Shown: positions 15,072 to 22,649 of the stretch, in pieces | Layout of the letters: each line of letters opens with the position of its first letter | How positions within the stretch are numbered: the first letter of the stretch is position 1 | Assembly (NCBI GenBank): GCA_001771285.1 | Contig: METI01000148.1 | Coordinates: 5,611-48,963 of the forward strand | Length of the DNA: 43,353 nt | Source of the DNA: a candidate division NC10 bacterium RIFCSPLOWO2_12_FULL_66_18 | Lineage (GTDB): Bacteria; Methylomirabilota; Methylomirabilia; Methylomirabilales; 2-02-FULL-66-22 | Direction of reading: 5' to 3' | The notes under the pieces: model-generated | Database searches by the model: none | The model's input: only the letters and a program-made list of their open reading frames with translations | Told to the model about the DNA's origin: nothing | Made by a program: the position numbers and the translations under genes

Positions 15072-16829
15072 ATGGCAACGACGCACGACATTCCGCGTTG
15101 GGCGCAGGATCTGGAGGCACGCATCGGCGCGGGCAGCTCTCCCCTCTGCATCCTCCACCTCAACGTCACCGATCACATCTCCCTGGGGGACGAGTTCCTC
15201 TCCTTGCGGACGTTCCTCGTCCGGCGGCTGGGCCAGCGAAGCCGCATCCTCTCCTACAACCGATCCAGCGGGCTGTCCTTCGGCGACCTGGAGACCGAGG
15301 CGATTGTTCGCCGGGCCACGGGATTTCACCGCGACCAGGACGTGTCGCCCCACGGCCCGGAGGGCCAGCGCCGCCGGGCCCTGGCGGCCCTGGGCGAGGC
15401 CGCCCCGGTGAAGGAGTGGCCCACGCAGCCGGCCAAGGTCCTGAGCCTGGTGGAGCGGGCGCTTCACAGCGGGTGCCTGCCCGGACCGGGCTATGACCGG
15501 GTGCTCTTCCTCCTGGAGTATGCCGAGACCGTGGTTCCCGCGGCGGACATCGGGGGGATGAACGACGAGGACCGGACCAATCTGGTCACGCTCCTCCGCT
15601 GGGCGACCGAGCCCCCGCTCCCCCCGACGGCGCTCACCGTCGTCCTGGTCACGGCCAACCTGGCGGACCTGCACCCCCAGCTCCGGCAGCGCTCCCGCGT
15701 CGAGGTCATCGCCATCCCCCTCCCGGACCAGGCCGTGCGGCACCGGTACGTCGAGACGCTCCTGCAGGAGAATGGCTTCGACCTGGGACTGACGCCGGAC
15801 CAGCTGGCCCAGGCGACCGGCGGGCTCTCGCTCTTGCACCTGGAGCATCTCTGCCGCTCCGCCAGGGCGGAGGCGCGGCCGCTCACGCTGGAAGAGGTGC
15901 AGGCACGCAAGAGGGCCGTCCTGAAGCAGGAGCTCCACGACATGATCGAGCTGGTGGAACCGGAATTCGGCCTGGACGCCATCGCCGGCCTGGGGGCCGT
16001 GAAGCGATACATGGGCGAGGTGGTGCGGGCCATCCGGGACGGCGACCTGATGATGGTGCCGCGGGGGATCACGCTGCTCGGGCCGCCCGGCGTGGGGAAG
16101 ACCGCCCTGGCCCACGCCCTGGCCAAGGAGTGCGGCTTCAATTTCGTGAAGATCGTGAACCCCCGGGACAAGTGGGTGGGTCAGTCGGAGCGGAACTTCT
16201 GGAAGATCCTCCAGGCGCTGCGGGCCCTGACCCCGGTGGTGCTCCTGGAGGACGAGGCGGACCAGAGCGAGCAGACCCGCGATGAGTACAGCGGCGATTC
16301 CGGCGTCGGCAACCGGATCCGCCAGATGCGGTTCGAGTTCACCGGTGATCCCACCATCCAGGGGAAGGTCCTCTGGGTCCGGATCAGCAACCGCCCGGAT
16401 CGGCTGGACGCGGCCGAGACGCGGTCCGGGCGCAGCAGCCAGCGCATCCCGCTGCTCATGCCGGACCCCGAGGAACAGGCGGCGATCTTCGCCGTGATGC
16501 CGGTGAAGTACCGCTTCGCCTGCAGGGTGGAGTCCTTCGACCGGATCGTGGAGGCCTGCGGGCGGCTGCACCCTGGGCAGATCTCCGGCGCCGACATCGA
16601 GGAGATCTCCTTCCGCGCCTACCGCCGCGCCCGCCTGCGGGGGGCCCCGGCGATGGAGGAGGCGGACTATCTCTGGGCCGTCGAGGATTTCATCCCTCCC
16701 CAGAGCGCCGAGGCCATCCGCCAGCAGGAGCTGGCGGCGGTGGCCCTCTGCTCCTCCCGCCAGTTCCTGCCCGAACGCTACCGCTCCCTCCTGGGGGATC
16801 GGGACGGGCGATCGGACCAGGGCTCATGA
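15072..16829 (+). CDS. AAA+ ATPase, Ycf46/CDC48-like, of a ubiquitin-type cluster
   Basis: The product has 585 residues. The N-terminal half (1-300) resembles the degenerate ATPase-like domain of Ycf46-type proteins (I-L-H-L-N-V-T-D-H-I, V-L-F-L-L-E-Y-A-E-T-V). The C-terminal half is an active-looking AAA+ module: Walker A G-P-P-G-V-G-K-T (337-344), Walker B V-V-L-L-E-D-E-A-D (about 388-396), sensor-1 I-S-N-R-P-D-R-L-D, then R-S-G-R-S-S-Q-R-I-P in place of the usual R-x-G-R-F-D. It is probably a hexameric remodelling or unfolding motor. Its stop overlaps the next gene by four bases (ATGA), and E2-like, JAB and ThiF genes follow, so it may handle conjugated substrates as CDC48/p97 does in eukaryotes. 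Confidence 0.82.
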   Translation: MATTHDIPRWAQDLEARIGAGSSPLCILHLNVTDHISLGDEFLSLRTFLVRRLGQRSRILSYNRSSGLSFGDLETEAIVRRATGFHRDQDVSPHGPEGQRRRALAALGEAAPVKEWPTQPAKVLSLVERALHSGCLPGPGYDRVLFLLEYAETVVPAADIGGMNDEDRTNLVTLLRWATEPPLPPTALTVVLVTANLADLHPQLRQRSRVEVIAIPLPDQAVRHRYVETLLQENGFDLGLTPDQLAQATGGLSLLHLEHLCRSARAEARPLTLEEVQARKRAVLKQELHDMIELVEPEFGLDAIAGLGAVKRYMGEVVRAIRDGDLMMVPRGITLLGPPGVGKTALAHALAKECGFNFVKIVNPRDKWVGQSERNFWKILQALRALTPVVLLEDEADQSEQTRDEYSGDSGVGNRIRQMRFEFTGDPTIQGKVLWVRISNRPDRLDAAETRSGRSSQRIPLLMPDPEEQAAIFAVMPVKYRFACRVESFDRIVEACGRLHPGQISGADIEEISFRAYRRARLRGAPAMEEADYLWAVEDFIPPQSAEAIRQQELAAVALCSSRQFLPERYRSLLGDRDGRSDQGS

Positions 16830-17620
16830 CGCAGGAGCCGGAACGCATCCACATCGAGGGAGAGGTGGCTCGCCTGCTCCGACCGGCGGGGGATGGCCGG
16901 ATGGCGGTGGAGCGGGAGGTGCGCCTGTCGGACTTGGCGGGGGCCGTGGCCGAGGGCCACCGGACCGATCGGACCCCCATGCTGCCGGAGGGGACGCGGC
17001 TCTACGCGCGCTGGCGCCACACCGCGGTCCTGGTGATGGAGGAGCCGCCCCGGGTCCGACGCTTACGCTGGAGCGCCAAGACGCTGAAGTCGGAGGGGAA
17101 GTACACGGAGCACAGCCTAGCGTTCCCCTTCGTCGTGTACCTGGTGGGATTCCACCAGACGGACTTCGAGGAGATGCGGATTTATTTCCGCCCCGCCCCG
17201 CTCGGCGGCGAGTCGGACCCCCTGTACTTCTCCAACCTGTGGAACGTGCAGGCGGCCGAGAGCCCGCTGGCGCGGTGCCGTGCGTGCCTGCGCGGGCGCC
17301 CGGAGGGGCTGGACCAGCCCGTGGGAGAGCAGGTGGTGAGCCTGATCGAGTATTTCTGGGCCACCGGGTTCAACCGGGACATCGAGGACAACTGCTTCGA
17401 TCGCGCCAAGCGGCGCGACCCCCGGATTGCCACGCTGGAAGCGTGGGAGACGGCGACGAAGGCCGATCCCCTGTTCCCGCTGAGCCTCGCGTGGGAGCCG
17501 GTGGGCCTCTGCCTGGGGGAGGCGCTGGACCACTGGCGCCGCCACGGGGATCACGGCCGGAAGATCGAGAGCGCCGCGGACGTGGCCGACGTGATGTATC
17601 GCCTGCACGAGACCCGCTGA
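16826..17620 (+). CDS. E2-like protein (resembles Prok-E2 family D / PRTRC protein B)
   Basis: The product has 264 residues. After a basic N-terminal part, A-F-P-F-V-V-Y-L-V-G-F (99-109) and M-R-I-Y-F-R-P-A lead to L-Y-F-S-N-L-W-N-V (133-141) and a conserved-looking C-R-A-C-L-R-G (151-157). This matches the core layout of prokaryotic E2-like proteins of the PRTRC-B type, where a strand pair is followed by a P/N-V turn and a catalytic Cys. C151 or C154 would be the thioester site. A helical C-terminal region follows. The family call is from pattern and context (AAA+, JAB, E1 around it) and is not certain. It overlaps the JAB gene by one base (TGATG). Confidence 0.6.
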   Translation: MTQEPERIHIEGEVARLLRPAGDGRMAVEREVRLSDLAGAVAEGHRTDRTPMLPEGTRLYARWRHTAVLVMEEPPRVRRLRWSAKTLKSEGKYTEHSLAFPFVVYLVGFHQTDFEEMRIYFRPAPLGGESDPLYFSNLWNVQAAESPLARCRACLRGRPEGLDQPVGEQVVSLIEYFWATGFNRDIEDNCFDRAKRRDPRIATLEAWETATKADPLFPLSLAWEPVGLCLGEALDHWRRHGDHGRKIESAADVADVMYRLHETR

Positions 17621-18285
17621 TGTTTCCCGTCTATCTCAAGGACGCCGGCTTCGAGCCGCCGGACGACCCGATCCACTACCTGGTGACGGCCGACGGCTTG
17701 TTCCTGGTGAAGGAGAATCCCGTCTTCCGCTCCTGCGTGCGCGTGCGGGGCATCCGGGGGCTACAGGGGCAGAAGGACGAGGTCCAGTGGAAGCCCCCAC
17801 CCATCCCCGGGGCGCTGCTCCAGCGGGTGGTCGGCCTGTTCCGGGAGGTGTACCGCCGCCACAAGAGCGAGGCCATCGTCCTGCTCCTCTACGATCCCGC
17901 CACCCAGGAATACGAGCTGAGCGTGCCGGAGCAGTACGTGTCGGGCGGGCACCTGACCTACGTCCCCGGCGCCACCCCGCCGGGCAAGATCCGGGTGGGC
18001 ACCATCCACAGCCACGCCGAGGCGGACGCCTTCCACTCGCCCGTGGACGACGGAGATGAGGCGCACGATGACGGCCTGCACGTGACCGTGGGGAACCTCA
18101 ACGGGACCTTCAGCCTCTCCTGCTCCCTGGTGGTGGACGGCCGGCGGTTTCCCCTCAAGTCCCGCGACATCTTCGAGCCAGTTCCCCGGGAGACCGCTCC
18201 CGAGGTCTGGTACGAGGCCCTGACCCACATCCACGTGGAGCCGTCGCCGCGCGACTCGCTGGACGGGAAACCCTCCGCCATCTGA
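17620..18285 (+). CDS. JAB/MPN (Mov34-type) metallopeptidase, PRTRC-A-like
   Basis: The product has 221 residues. The JAMM zinc site is complete: Glu84 in K-S-E-A-I-V-L-L, H130-x-H132 in G-T-I-H-S-H, and S140-x-x-D143 in H-S-P-V-D-D. The following D-D-G-D-E-A-H-D-D-G-L-H-V-T-V-G-N is the form seen in Mov34/MPN proteins of PRTRC cassettes. JAB enzymes cut isopeptide bonds or process the C-terminus of ubiquitin-like proteins. About 60 N-terminal residues precede the fold, as in PRTRC protein A. The ATG shares one base with the E2-like stop, so synthesis is coupled. A 115-base gap with two repeats separates it from the E1 gene. Confidence 0.86.
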   Translation: MFPVYLKDAGFEPPDDPIHYLVTADGLFLVKENPVFRSCVRVRGIRGLQGQKDEVQWKPPPIPGALLQRVVGLFREVYRRHKSEAIVLLLYDPATQEYELSVPEQYVSGGHLTYVPGATPPGKIRVGTIHSHAEADAFHSPVDDGDEAHDDGLHVTVGNLNGTFSLSCSLVVDGRRFPLKSRDIFEPVPRETAPEVWYEALTHIHVEPSPRDSLDGKPSAI

Positions 18286-18321
18286 CACGATCGCCTTCCG
18301 TGCTGTGCGCCCCCCGGGGCC

Positions 18322-18345
18322 CCCTCTCCCCGGTGCGGGAGAGGG
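18322..18345. repeat. REP-type hairpin CCCTCTCCC / GGGAGAGGG
   Basis: A 9 bp perfect stem around CGGTGC, followed by GCGGGGGTGAGGGG. This composition is typical of extragenic palindromes scattered in many GC-rich bacteria. It lies between the JAB and ThiF genes and could stabilise or end the upstream transcript. Confidence 0.65.
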
Positions 18346-18366
18346 CGGGGGTGAGGGGGAGAGCAG

Positions 18367-18388
18367 CAAGGCTGAAGGCTGAAAACGG
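18367..18388. repeat. Intergenic word repeat GGCTGAAGGCTGA
   Basis: Two copies of GGCTGA separated by A, just before the ThiF gene. Same word as the longer array at 9948-10010. Confidence 0.55.
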
Positions 18389-18400
18389 TACGCGAGACCC

Positions 18401-19099
18401 ATGCTAGAACTCAAGATCATCGGCATCGGCGGTATCGGGTGCGCCCTTTTGCCGTACCTGGCCCGGTACCTCCAGTCCAGCGGGGAACCCGCCCGCCTGA
18501 CCCTCGTGGACGGAGATGCCTTCGAGGCGCGGAACGGCGACCGTCAGGCCTTCTCCGAGCTGGGGAACAAGGCCAAGGTGAAGGCCATGGAGCTGGCGCG
18601 GCAGTTCGGAGGGCTCTCCTTCCGCGCCATTCCCGAGTTTGTCACGCCGGAGAACGTGGGAACGGTCATCCGATCCGGGGACGTGGTGTTCCTGGGGGTG
18701 GATAACCACAAGACCCGGCGGGTGGTGAGCGAGCACTGCCGGAGGCTGGCGGACGTTAGCCTGATCTCCGGCGGCAACGACTACAGCGACGGAAACGTCC
18801 AGGTGTACGTCCGGCAAGCGGGCCGGGATGTCACGTCGCCGCTGACCCGTTTTCACCCCGAGATCGCCGAGCCCAGGGATCGGTCCCCTCACGAGATGTC
18901 CTGTGACGAGCTGTCACAGGACGCCGCCCCGCAATTGCTCTTCACGAATCTCGCCGTGGCCTCGGCCATGCTCAACGCCTTCTATGCCTGGCGCCTGGGG
19001 AAACTCCAGTACGGCGAGGTCTACCTGGACATCCTGGAAGGCAAGGCCAGCCCCACCCCCCGACACCCCGCCCAGGACCCACCGGATCCCACGGCCTGA
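18401..19099 (+). CDS. ThiF/E1-like adenylyltransferase
   Basis: The product has 232 residues. G-I-G-G-I-G (8-13) is the ATP loop, L-V-D-G-D-A-F-E-x-x-N-G-D-R-Q (35-49) carries the Asp, Asn and Arg-Gln positions of E1/ThiF/MoeB enzymes, and L-G-V-D-N (99-102) the Mg-binding Asp. C168 in H-E-M-S-C-D-E-L is the best candidate for a thioester cysteine. E1-like enzymes adenylate the C-terminal Gly of a ubiquitin-like protein. With the JAB, E2-like and AAA+ genes upstream it completes an E1-E2-deconjugase set. The protein is shorter than full E1s, like the PRTRC ThiF. No ubiquitin-like gene is visible next to it. The tail after about residue 215 is proline-rich. Confidence 0.86.
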   Translation: MLELKIIGIGGIGCALLPYLARYLQSSGEPARLTLVDGDAFEARNGDRQAFSELGNKAKVKAMELARQFGGLSFRAIPEFVTPENVGTVIRSGDVVFLGVDNHKTRRVVSEHCRRLADVSLISGGNDYSDGNVQVYVRQAGRDVTSPLTRFHPEIAEPRDRSPHEMSCDELSQDAAPQLLFTNLAVASAMLNAFYAWRLGKLQYGEVYLDILEGKASPTPRHPAQDPPDPTA

Positions 19100-19439
19100 C
19101 GCCCGGCTGACGGCACAGCCACGACCCCTACGCCGACTGCGCTCCAGCAAGGTGCATCCGAAATATCCGCACAAAGTCCCCTCTCGCTCCCTCTCTCCAG
19201 CCCCTCGCCCCGGGCGCTCCTCGTAAAGGGGGACGTAAAGGGGGACGTAGTAAAGGGGGACGTAGTTCACTTATTACACTTGTCAAATGGGATCACGCCT
19301 TACGGATTTGAAGTTGCAAGTCGCCTGGCGCTAGGAGTGTATCCGAGTAGTCCTCATCGCCGCCAAGATAGTTCAGCCCCGACCCCGCCCCCGGGGGACA
19401 CTCAGCGGATTGGCGGGTCCTCCCTGATTACTTCTCCCG
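19100..19439. other. Intergenic region with a GTAAAGGGGGAC tandem repeat
   Basis: 340 bases with no believable gene on either strand; the frames present are low-complexity readings of the repeat. Contains the tandem repeat at 19223-19261 and probably the 3' ends of the convergent ThiF and nucleotidyltransferase transcripts. Confidence 0.55.
19223..19270. repeat. Three tandem copies of GTAAAGGGGGAC, then GTAGTTCAC
   Basis: Copies at 19223-19234, 19235-19246 and 19250-19261 (an extra GTA before the third), followed by GTAGTTCACTTATTAC. The reverse complement reads GTGAACTACGTCCCCCTTTA. Motifs like this are known to me near RAYT-type transposases and other REP-like families; no transposase remains here. 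Confidence 0.7.
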
Positions 19440-19982
19440 TCAACCTCGGGCCACATCGGGTGGCCGGCCAAAGACCTCTTCCATAGCTCGCCGGAACGAC
19501 TTCGGGTCCACCGCCGGGAAGCGATACAGGTCGGGCTCGATGGCCTGGAAGTACTGCCAGGCACGCGCCGGCTGCACCAGCCCTCGCCGCGCCATCTCCT
19601 CTACGTCGGCGATGTCCAGGGCGTGGCTGCGCTCCACCTTGGCGAGGGCCTGGGCATAGAGGTCGAAGTGATGGAAGAAGAGACGCCCCTCGCCGACGAT
19701 GAACGGGCTGCGCTCCTCCCATCCCGGCGGCACGGGGATGAAATCCGCCGGACAGGCCAGCTCGACGTTGATCTGCAGGGTTTCCTTGATGCGTGGGATG
19801 GCGCGGAAGAGGTGGTCGTGCTCGGGAACGATCTTGATATCTACGTCAATGGTGCTCGACCGCCAGCCGATCAGGACCGCGGTGGCGCCGCCGGCGAAAT
19901 ACACCCGCGCAGTGGCCTCTGCCTCCTCGGCCAGGGCGCGCATGAACCGCCTGATCCGGTCGGCATCGGCTACTTCACGCAT
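19440..19982 (-). CDS. DUF6036/AbiEii-like nucleotidyltransferase, probable toxin
   Basis: The product has 180 residues. V-Y-F-A-G-G-A-T-A-V-L-I-G-W-R-S-S-T-I-D then V-D-I-K holds the G-G motif and the D-x-D pair of the polymerase-beta-type nucleotidyltransferase fold used by AbiEii, MNT and DUF6036 proteins. The rest is helical, with F-D-L-Y-A-Q-A-L-A-K-V-E-R resembling the D-L-x-x-K-L segment of this family. Such enzymes transfer nucleotides to RNA, tRNA or a partner protein. It overlaps the upstream small gene by 13 bases. It is a probable toxin of a two-gene defence or addiction module; activity is inferred. Confidence 0.75.
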   Translation of the reverse strand: MREVADADRIRRFMRALAEEAEATARVYFAGGATAVLIGWRSSTIDVDIKIVPEHDHLFRAIPRIKETLQINVELACPADFIPVPPGWEERSPFIVGEGRLFFHHFDLYAQALAKVERSHALDIADVEEMARRGLVQPARAWQYFQAIEPDLYRFPAVDPKSFRRAMEEVFGRPPDVARG

Positions 19983-20254
19983 TCAGCGGCGCGCTCGAAG
20001 CTCACCAGTCGCCGGACCAACGCATTGTAACGCGAGTGCGCGGCGTCCGGATCGGCCTGGCAGAGAAGATCATACAGTCGGCGCTCCGGATCCGGGATCG
20101 GATTGGGGAGTTGGTACCCGAGCCTCCTCAGACGCGGACCCCCGATGGACACCAAAAGACCGGGGATCGAGTGGACGCCGCGGGAGAGATCCTCAAGTCC
20201 GGCGGCGATCAGATCACTGCCTGGCAGGGCTTTCTGTGCCATCGTCTTGTGCAC
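19970..20254 (-). CDS. Small partner (probable antitoxin) of the nucleotidyltransferase
   Basis: The product has 94 residues. It contains L-P-G-S-D-L-I-A-A-G-L-E-D-L, V-S-I-G-G-P-R-L-R-R-L-G, and a C-terminal A-H-S-R-Y-N-A-L-V-R-R-L-V-S-F-E-R-A-A-E-C, which recurs in short proteins next to DUF6036 genes. The GTG at 20254 is chosen because GGGGAG lies six bases upstream; an ATG four codons later is the alternative. The frame extends further upstream without a start signal. It overlaps the toxin gene, the usual antitoxin-first order. Confidence 0.7.
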   Translation of the reverse strand: MHKTMAQKALPGSDLIAAGLEDLSRGVHSIPGLLVSIGGPRLRRLGYQLPNPIPDPERRLYDLLCQADPDAAHSRYNALVRRLVSFERAAECVK

Positions 20255-20557
20255 GTCGTGCTCCCCTATCCTGATGCAGGGCCTCCCCGCTGAATCCGGG
20301 GTTCCCTGGGAACCGTCGAGAAGGACCACCTGCCTCCAAGGAACTGCCCGATCTAGTCGGAAAATGGCCGTCTTTCCCCCCTGTGTCAAGGGAAAAGTCG
20401 AGGTCTTTCCCGAAGTTGTCCCAGTCGCACACCGGGTTTCATGGGGGACGAAATTTCCTCGACGTCAAACCCTCTTTCCTTTCACCCCTGCGGAAGCCTC
20501 CGGCGTATAACCAAGCGGTCATCCCCGCGCCGGCCCATCGCCGCCGAAATTTTTTGC
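20255..20557. other. Divergent intergenic region, no gene seen
   Basis: About 300 bases between the antitoxin-like gene (minus) and the GntR operon (plus). It should hold the module's promoter: a minus-strand TTGACA is present near 20388, but its -10 is poor. Nothing else is recognisable. Confidence 0.4.
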
Positions 20558-20586
20558 TTGACAGCGAGGGCAGATTGTCCTAGTGT
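20558..20586 (+). promoter_or_regulatory. Sigma-70 promoter of the GntR operon
   Basis: A perfect -35 TTGACA (20558-20563), 17-base spacer, and -10 TAGTGT (20581-20586), preceded by a T-rich stretch. The -10 lies inside the palindrome at 20581-20598, so repressor binding there would block initiation. Confidence 0.75.
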
Positions 20587-20598
20587 CCTATGACACTA
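20581..20598. promoter_or_regulatory. Operator palindrome TAGTGTC-CTAT-GACACTA
   Basis: Perfect 7 bp inverted repeat around CTAT, covering the -10 box and the likely start site, 17 bases before the GntR gene. The AGTGTC/GACACT half-sites and position fit an autoregulatory operator of a YtrA-type GntR regulator. Confidence 0.75.
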
Positions 20599-20614
20599 AG
20601 ACTAGGGACGGGCC

Positions 20615-21619
20615 ATGGACCTTCAGGTCAACCGGCAGAGCCAGCTTCCCATCCACGTGCAGCTCCAGGCGCAGCTCACCCATCTCATCCAGGCGGGGCA
20701 GTTGCCGCCCGGGACGCAACTGCCCACGGTGCGGCAGTTGGCCGGCTTCCTGCGCATCAACCGCAACACGGCTGCCCGGGTGTTCGCTGACATGGGGCGG
20801 GAAGGATACCTCACCTGCGAGAAGGGGCGGGGCACCTTTGTCGCCCAGCCTCGGGGTGGGAGCCATGCGCCACCACCGCGCATGACGACCCTGGCCAAGG
20901 TGGTGGATGACGCCCTGGATCGGGCCGCGCGGCTGGGCTTCGGCGGGGCCGAGTTCGCCGCGGCCCTGTACACCCGTGCCCACGCCGCGCCGCCTCTGGA
21001 GCCCCGGAAGCTGCGGGCCCTCTTCACGGAGTGCAACCGACCCCAGCTCCGACGCTTCAGCCAGGAACTGGAGGAAACCCTGCCGCTGGATGTGGACACG
21101 CTCCTGCTCCCGGATCTGGAGCGAACGTACCGCCGGGCGCCCAGGTTCCTCAACCGATACGCGCTGGTCATCACGACCTTCTGGCATATCCACGAGGTGC
21201 AGAAGCTGCTCCGGAAGGCGGACATCGAGGTTGTGGGCCTCATGGCCGAGGCCAGCCTGGAGACCCTGATGCGCCTCACGGCCCTGCCCGAGGGAACCAA
21301 GGTCGGAGTGGCGTGCAACGAGTGGACGGGCAGCCAAAACGTCAAGTTGTCCGTTGAGAACGCCGGGCTCAAGAACATCCAGCTCATCATGGGATGCGGG
21401 GCCGAACCGGCGAGCCTGAGGCGGATGCTGAAGGAGGCCCGGGTGGTGGTCTGCTCCGGTCTGGTGGCGGCCAAGATCCGGGCCATGGCTCCCAAGGGGA
21501 CAGAGATCATCGTGGACGATCGGACGCTGGACAAGGGCGGGCTGGAGATGCTGCGACAGCGACTGGCGCAGCTGGCGGCCGGCAAGGCGGCCCGGGGAGG
21601 GCGCCGTGGCCAGCGGTGA
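20615..21619 (+). CDS. GntR-family regulator with a large C-terminal sensor domain
   Basis: The product has 334 residues. The first 70 form a GntR winged HTH: Q-L-P-I-H-V-Q-L-Q-A-Q-L, G-Q-L-P-P-G-T-Q-L-P-T-V-R-Q-L-A, I-N-R-N-T-A-A-R-V-F, then G-Y-L-T-C-E-K-G-R-G-T-F-V. This is closest to the YtrA branch. The remaining 250 residues are not an FCD, UTRA or aminotransferase domain; they read as an alpha/beta domain (V-G-V-A-C-N-E-W-T-G-S-Q-N, V-V-C-S-G-L-V-A-A-K-I-R) that may bind a ligand. AGGGA precedes the ATG. The palindrome over its own promoter suggests autorepression of an operon with the DMT exporter, whose GTG lies inside its 3' end. Confidence 0.85.
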   Translation: MDLQVNRQSQLPIHVQLQAQLTHLIQAGQLPPGTQLPTVRQLAGFLRINRNTAARVFADMGREGYLTCEKGRGTFVAQPRGGSHAPPPRMTTLAKVVDDALDRAARLGFGGAEFAAALYTRAHAAPPLEPRKLRALFTECNRPQLRRFSQELEETLPLDVDTLLLPDLERTYRRAPRFLNRYALVITTFWHIHEVQKLLRKADIEVVGLMAEASLETLMRLTALPEGTKVGVACNEWTGSQNVKLSVENAGLKNIQLIMGCGAEPASLRRMLKEARVVVCSGLVAAKIRAMAPKGTEIIVDDRTLDKGGLEMLRQRLAQLAAGKAARGGRRGQR

Positions 21620-22592
21620 GCAAAGGCCCGGCGGCACCCCCTCGGCCCGGATCTACCTGCTCATCCTGCTGAGCACGGCATTCTGGGGCGGGACGCCGGT
21701 CGCGGGGAAGCTGGCGATCCGCGACATCCCCCCGATGACGGTAGGCGTTCTGCGATACGGGCTGGCGTCCCTGGTCCTGATCCTCCTCTTCCGCCGTCAC
21801 CTCCCCGCCTGGAGGACGTTGCGCCGGTCGGATCTGTGGACCCTGCTGGGGGTGGGCGTGCTCGGGACATTCCTGAATCACATGCTGTTCTTCCTGGGCC
21901 TCCTCTTTGCGCCGGCCTCGCATGCGGCGATCCTCCCGGCCACCACCAGCCCGATCTGGACCATGCTGCTGGCGGCGCGGCTCGCGCGGGAGCGGATCAC
22001 CCGCGGCCAGATCGCCGGGACGCTGGTGTGCATGGTGGGGGTCGTCCTGGTGGCACGGCCCGAGGGCCTGACGGGCACCGCCGGCGCGAGGGTCCTGCTA
22101 GGAGACCTGTTCTACATTCTGGGCGGCATGGCCTGGGGGTTGTACTCGTTTCTGTCCAAGGTGGCGATGCACCGGCTGAGCGCCCTGGCCACGCTCGCCT
22201 ACGGCATGGCCATCGGCTGTGTGTTCCTGATCCCGGTCGCGGCCATGGAGCGGCCCTGGGTCGCCCTGGCAAGCGCTTCATCCTTGGCCTGGGCCTCGGT
22301 CCTCTACCTCATCGTGGCGGGGACGCTCCTGGCCTTCTTCTGGTGGAACCTGGCCATCCAGCGCGTGGGGGCGGGACGCACGGCGGTGTTCACCAACCTG
22401 GTACCCGTATTCGGCGTGCTGCTGGCCTGGTGGGTGCTGGGAGAGCGCCTGACGCCCCTCCAGCTTTTCGGCGGCTTGCTGACCGTGGCGGGGGTGTGGG
22501 TGTGCCAGGGGCCGGGCGCGATGCAGGCAGCGTGGCGGCAGGCCAGGGTGCGCCTCGGGGGAGAGCAGGCGGCCGCGCCGGAGAAGCGGTAG
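21606..22592 (+). CDS. DMT-superfamily EamA transporter
   Basis: The product has 328 residues with about 10 membrane helices in two EamA repeats: F-W-G-G-T-P-V-A-G-K-L-A near helix 1, F-A-P-A-S-H-A-A-I-L-P-A-T-T-S-P-I-W-T in repeat 1, and G-A-G-R-T-A-V-F-T-N-L-V-P-V-F in repeat 2. These inner-membrane carriers export metabolites such as amino acids. Its GTG start overlaps the last codons of the GntR gene by 14 bases, so expression is coupled, and the inducer of the regulator is probably the exported compound. The C-terminus is basic and cytoplasmic. The substrate is unknown. Confidence 0.88.
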   Translation: MASGEQRPGGTPSARIYLLILLSTAFWGGTPVAGKLAIRDIPPMTVGVLRYGLASLVLILLFRRHLPAWRTLRRSDLWTLLGVGVLGTFLNHMLFFLGLLFAPASHAAILPATTSPIWTMLLAARLARERITRGQIAGTLVCMVGVVLVARPEGLTGTAGARVLLGDLFYILGGMAWGLYSFLSKVAMHRLSALATLAYGMAIGCVFLIPVAAMERPWVALASASSLAWASVLYLIVAGTLLAFFWWNLAIQRVGAGRTAVFTNLVPVFGVLLAWWVLGERLTPLQLFGGLLTVAGVWVCQGPGAMQAAWRQARVRLGGEQAAAPEKR

Positions 22593-22596
22593 GGCG

Positions 22597-22637
22597 GCGG
22601 ACAGAAGGCAGAAGGCAGAAGGCACAAGGCACGAGGG
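22597..22637. repeat. Intergenic tandem repeat of AGAAGGC
   Basis: Three copies of AGAAGGC and variants (ACAAGGC, ACGAGG) in a row between the DMT gene and the small downstream gene. Non-coding. Confidence 0.65.
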
Positions 22638-22649
22638 AGGGGAAGCAAG

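Noticed and set aside
14832-16571. 579-codon minus-strand frame
   Set aside because: Lies opposite the AAA+ gene, whose Walker motifs are intact; the antisense product has no motif.
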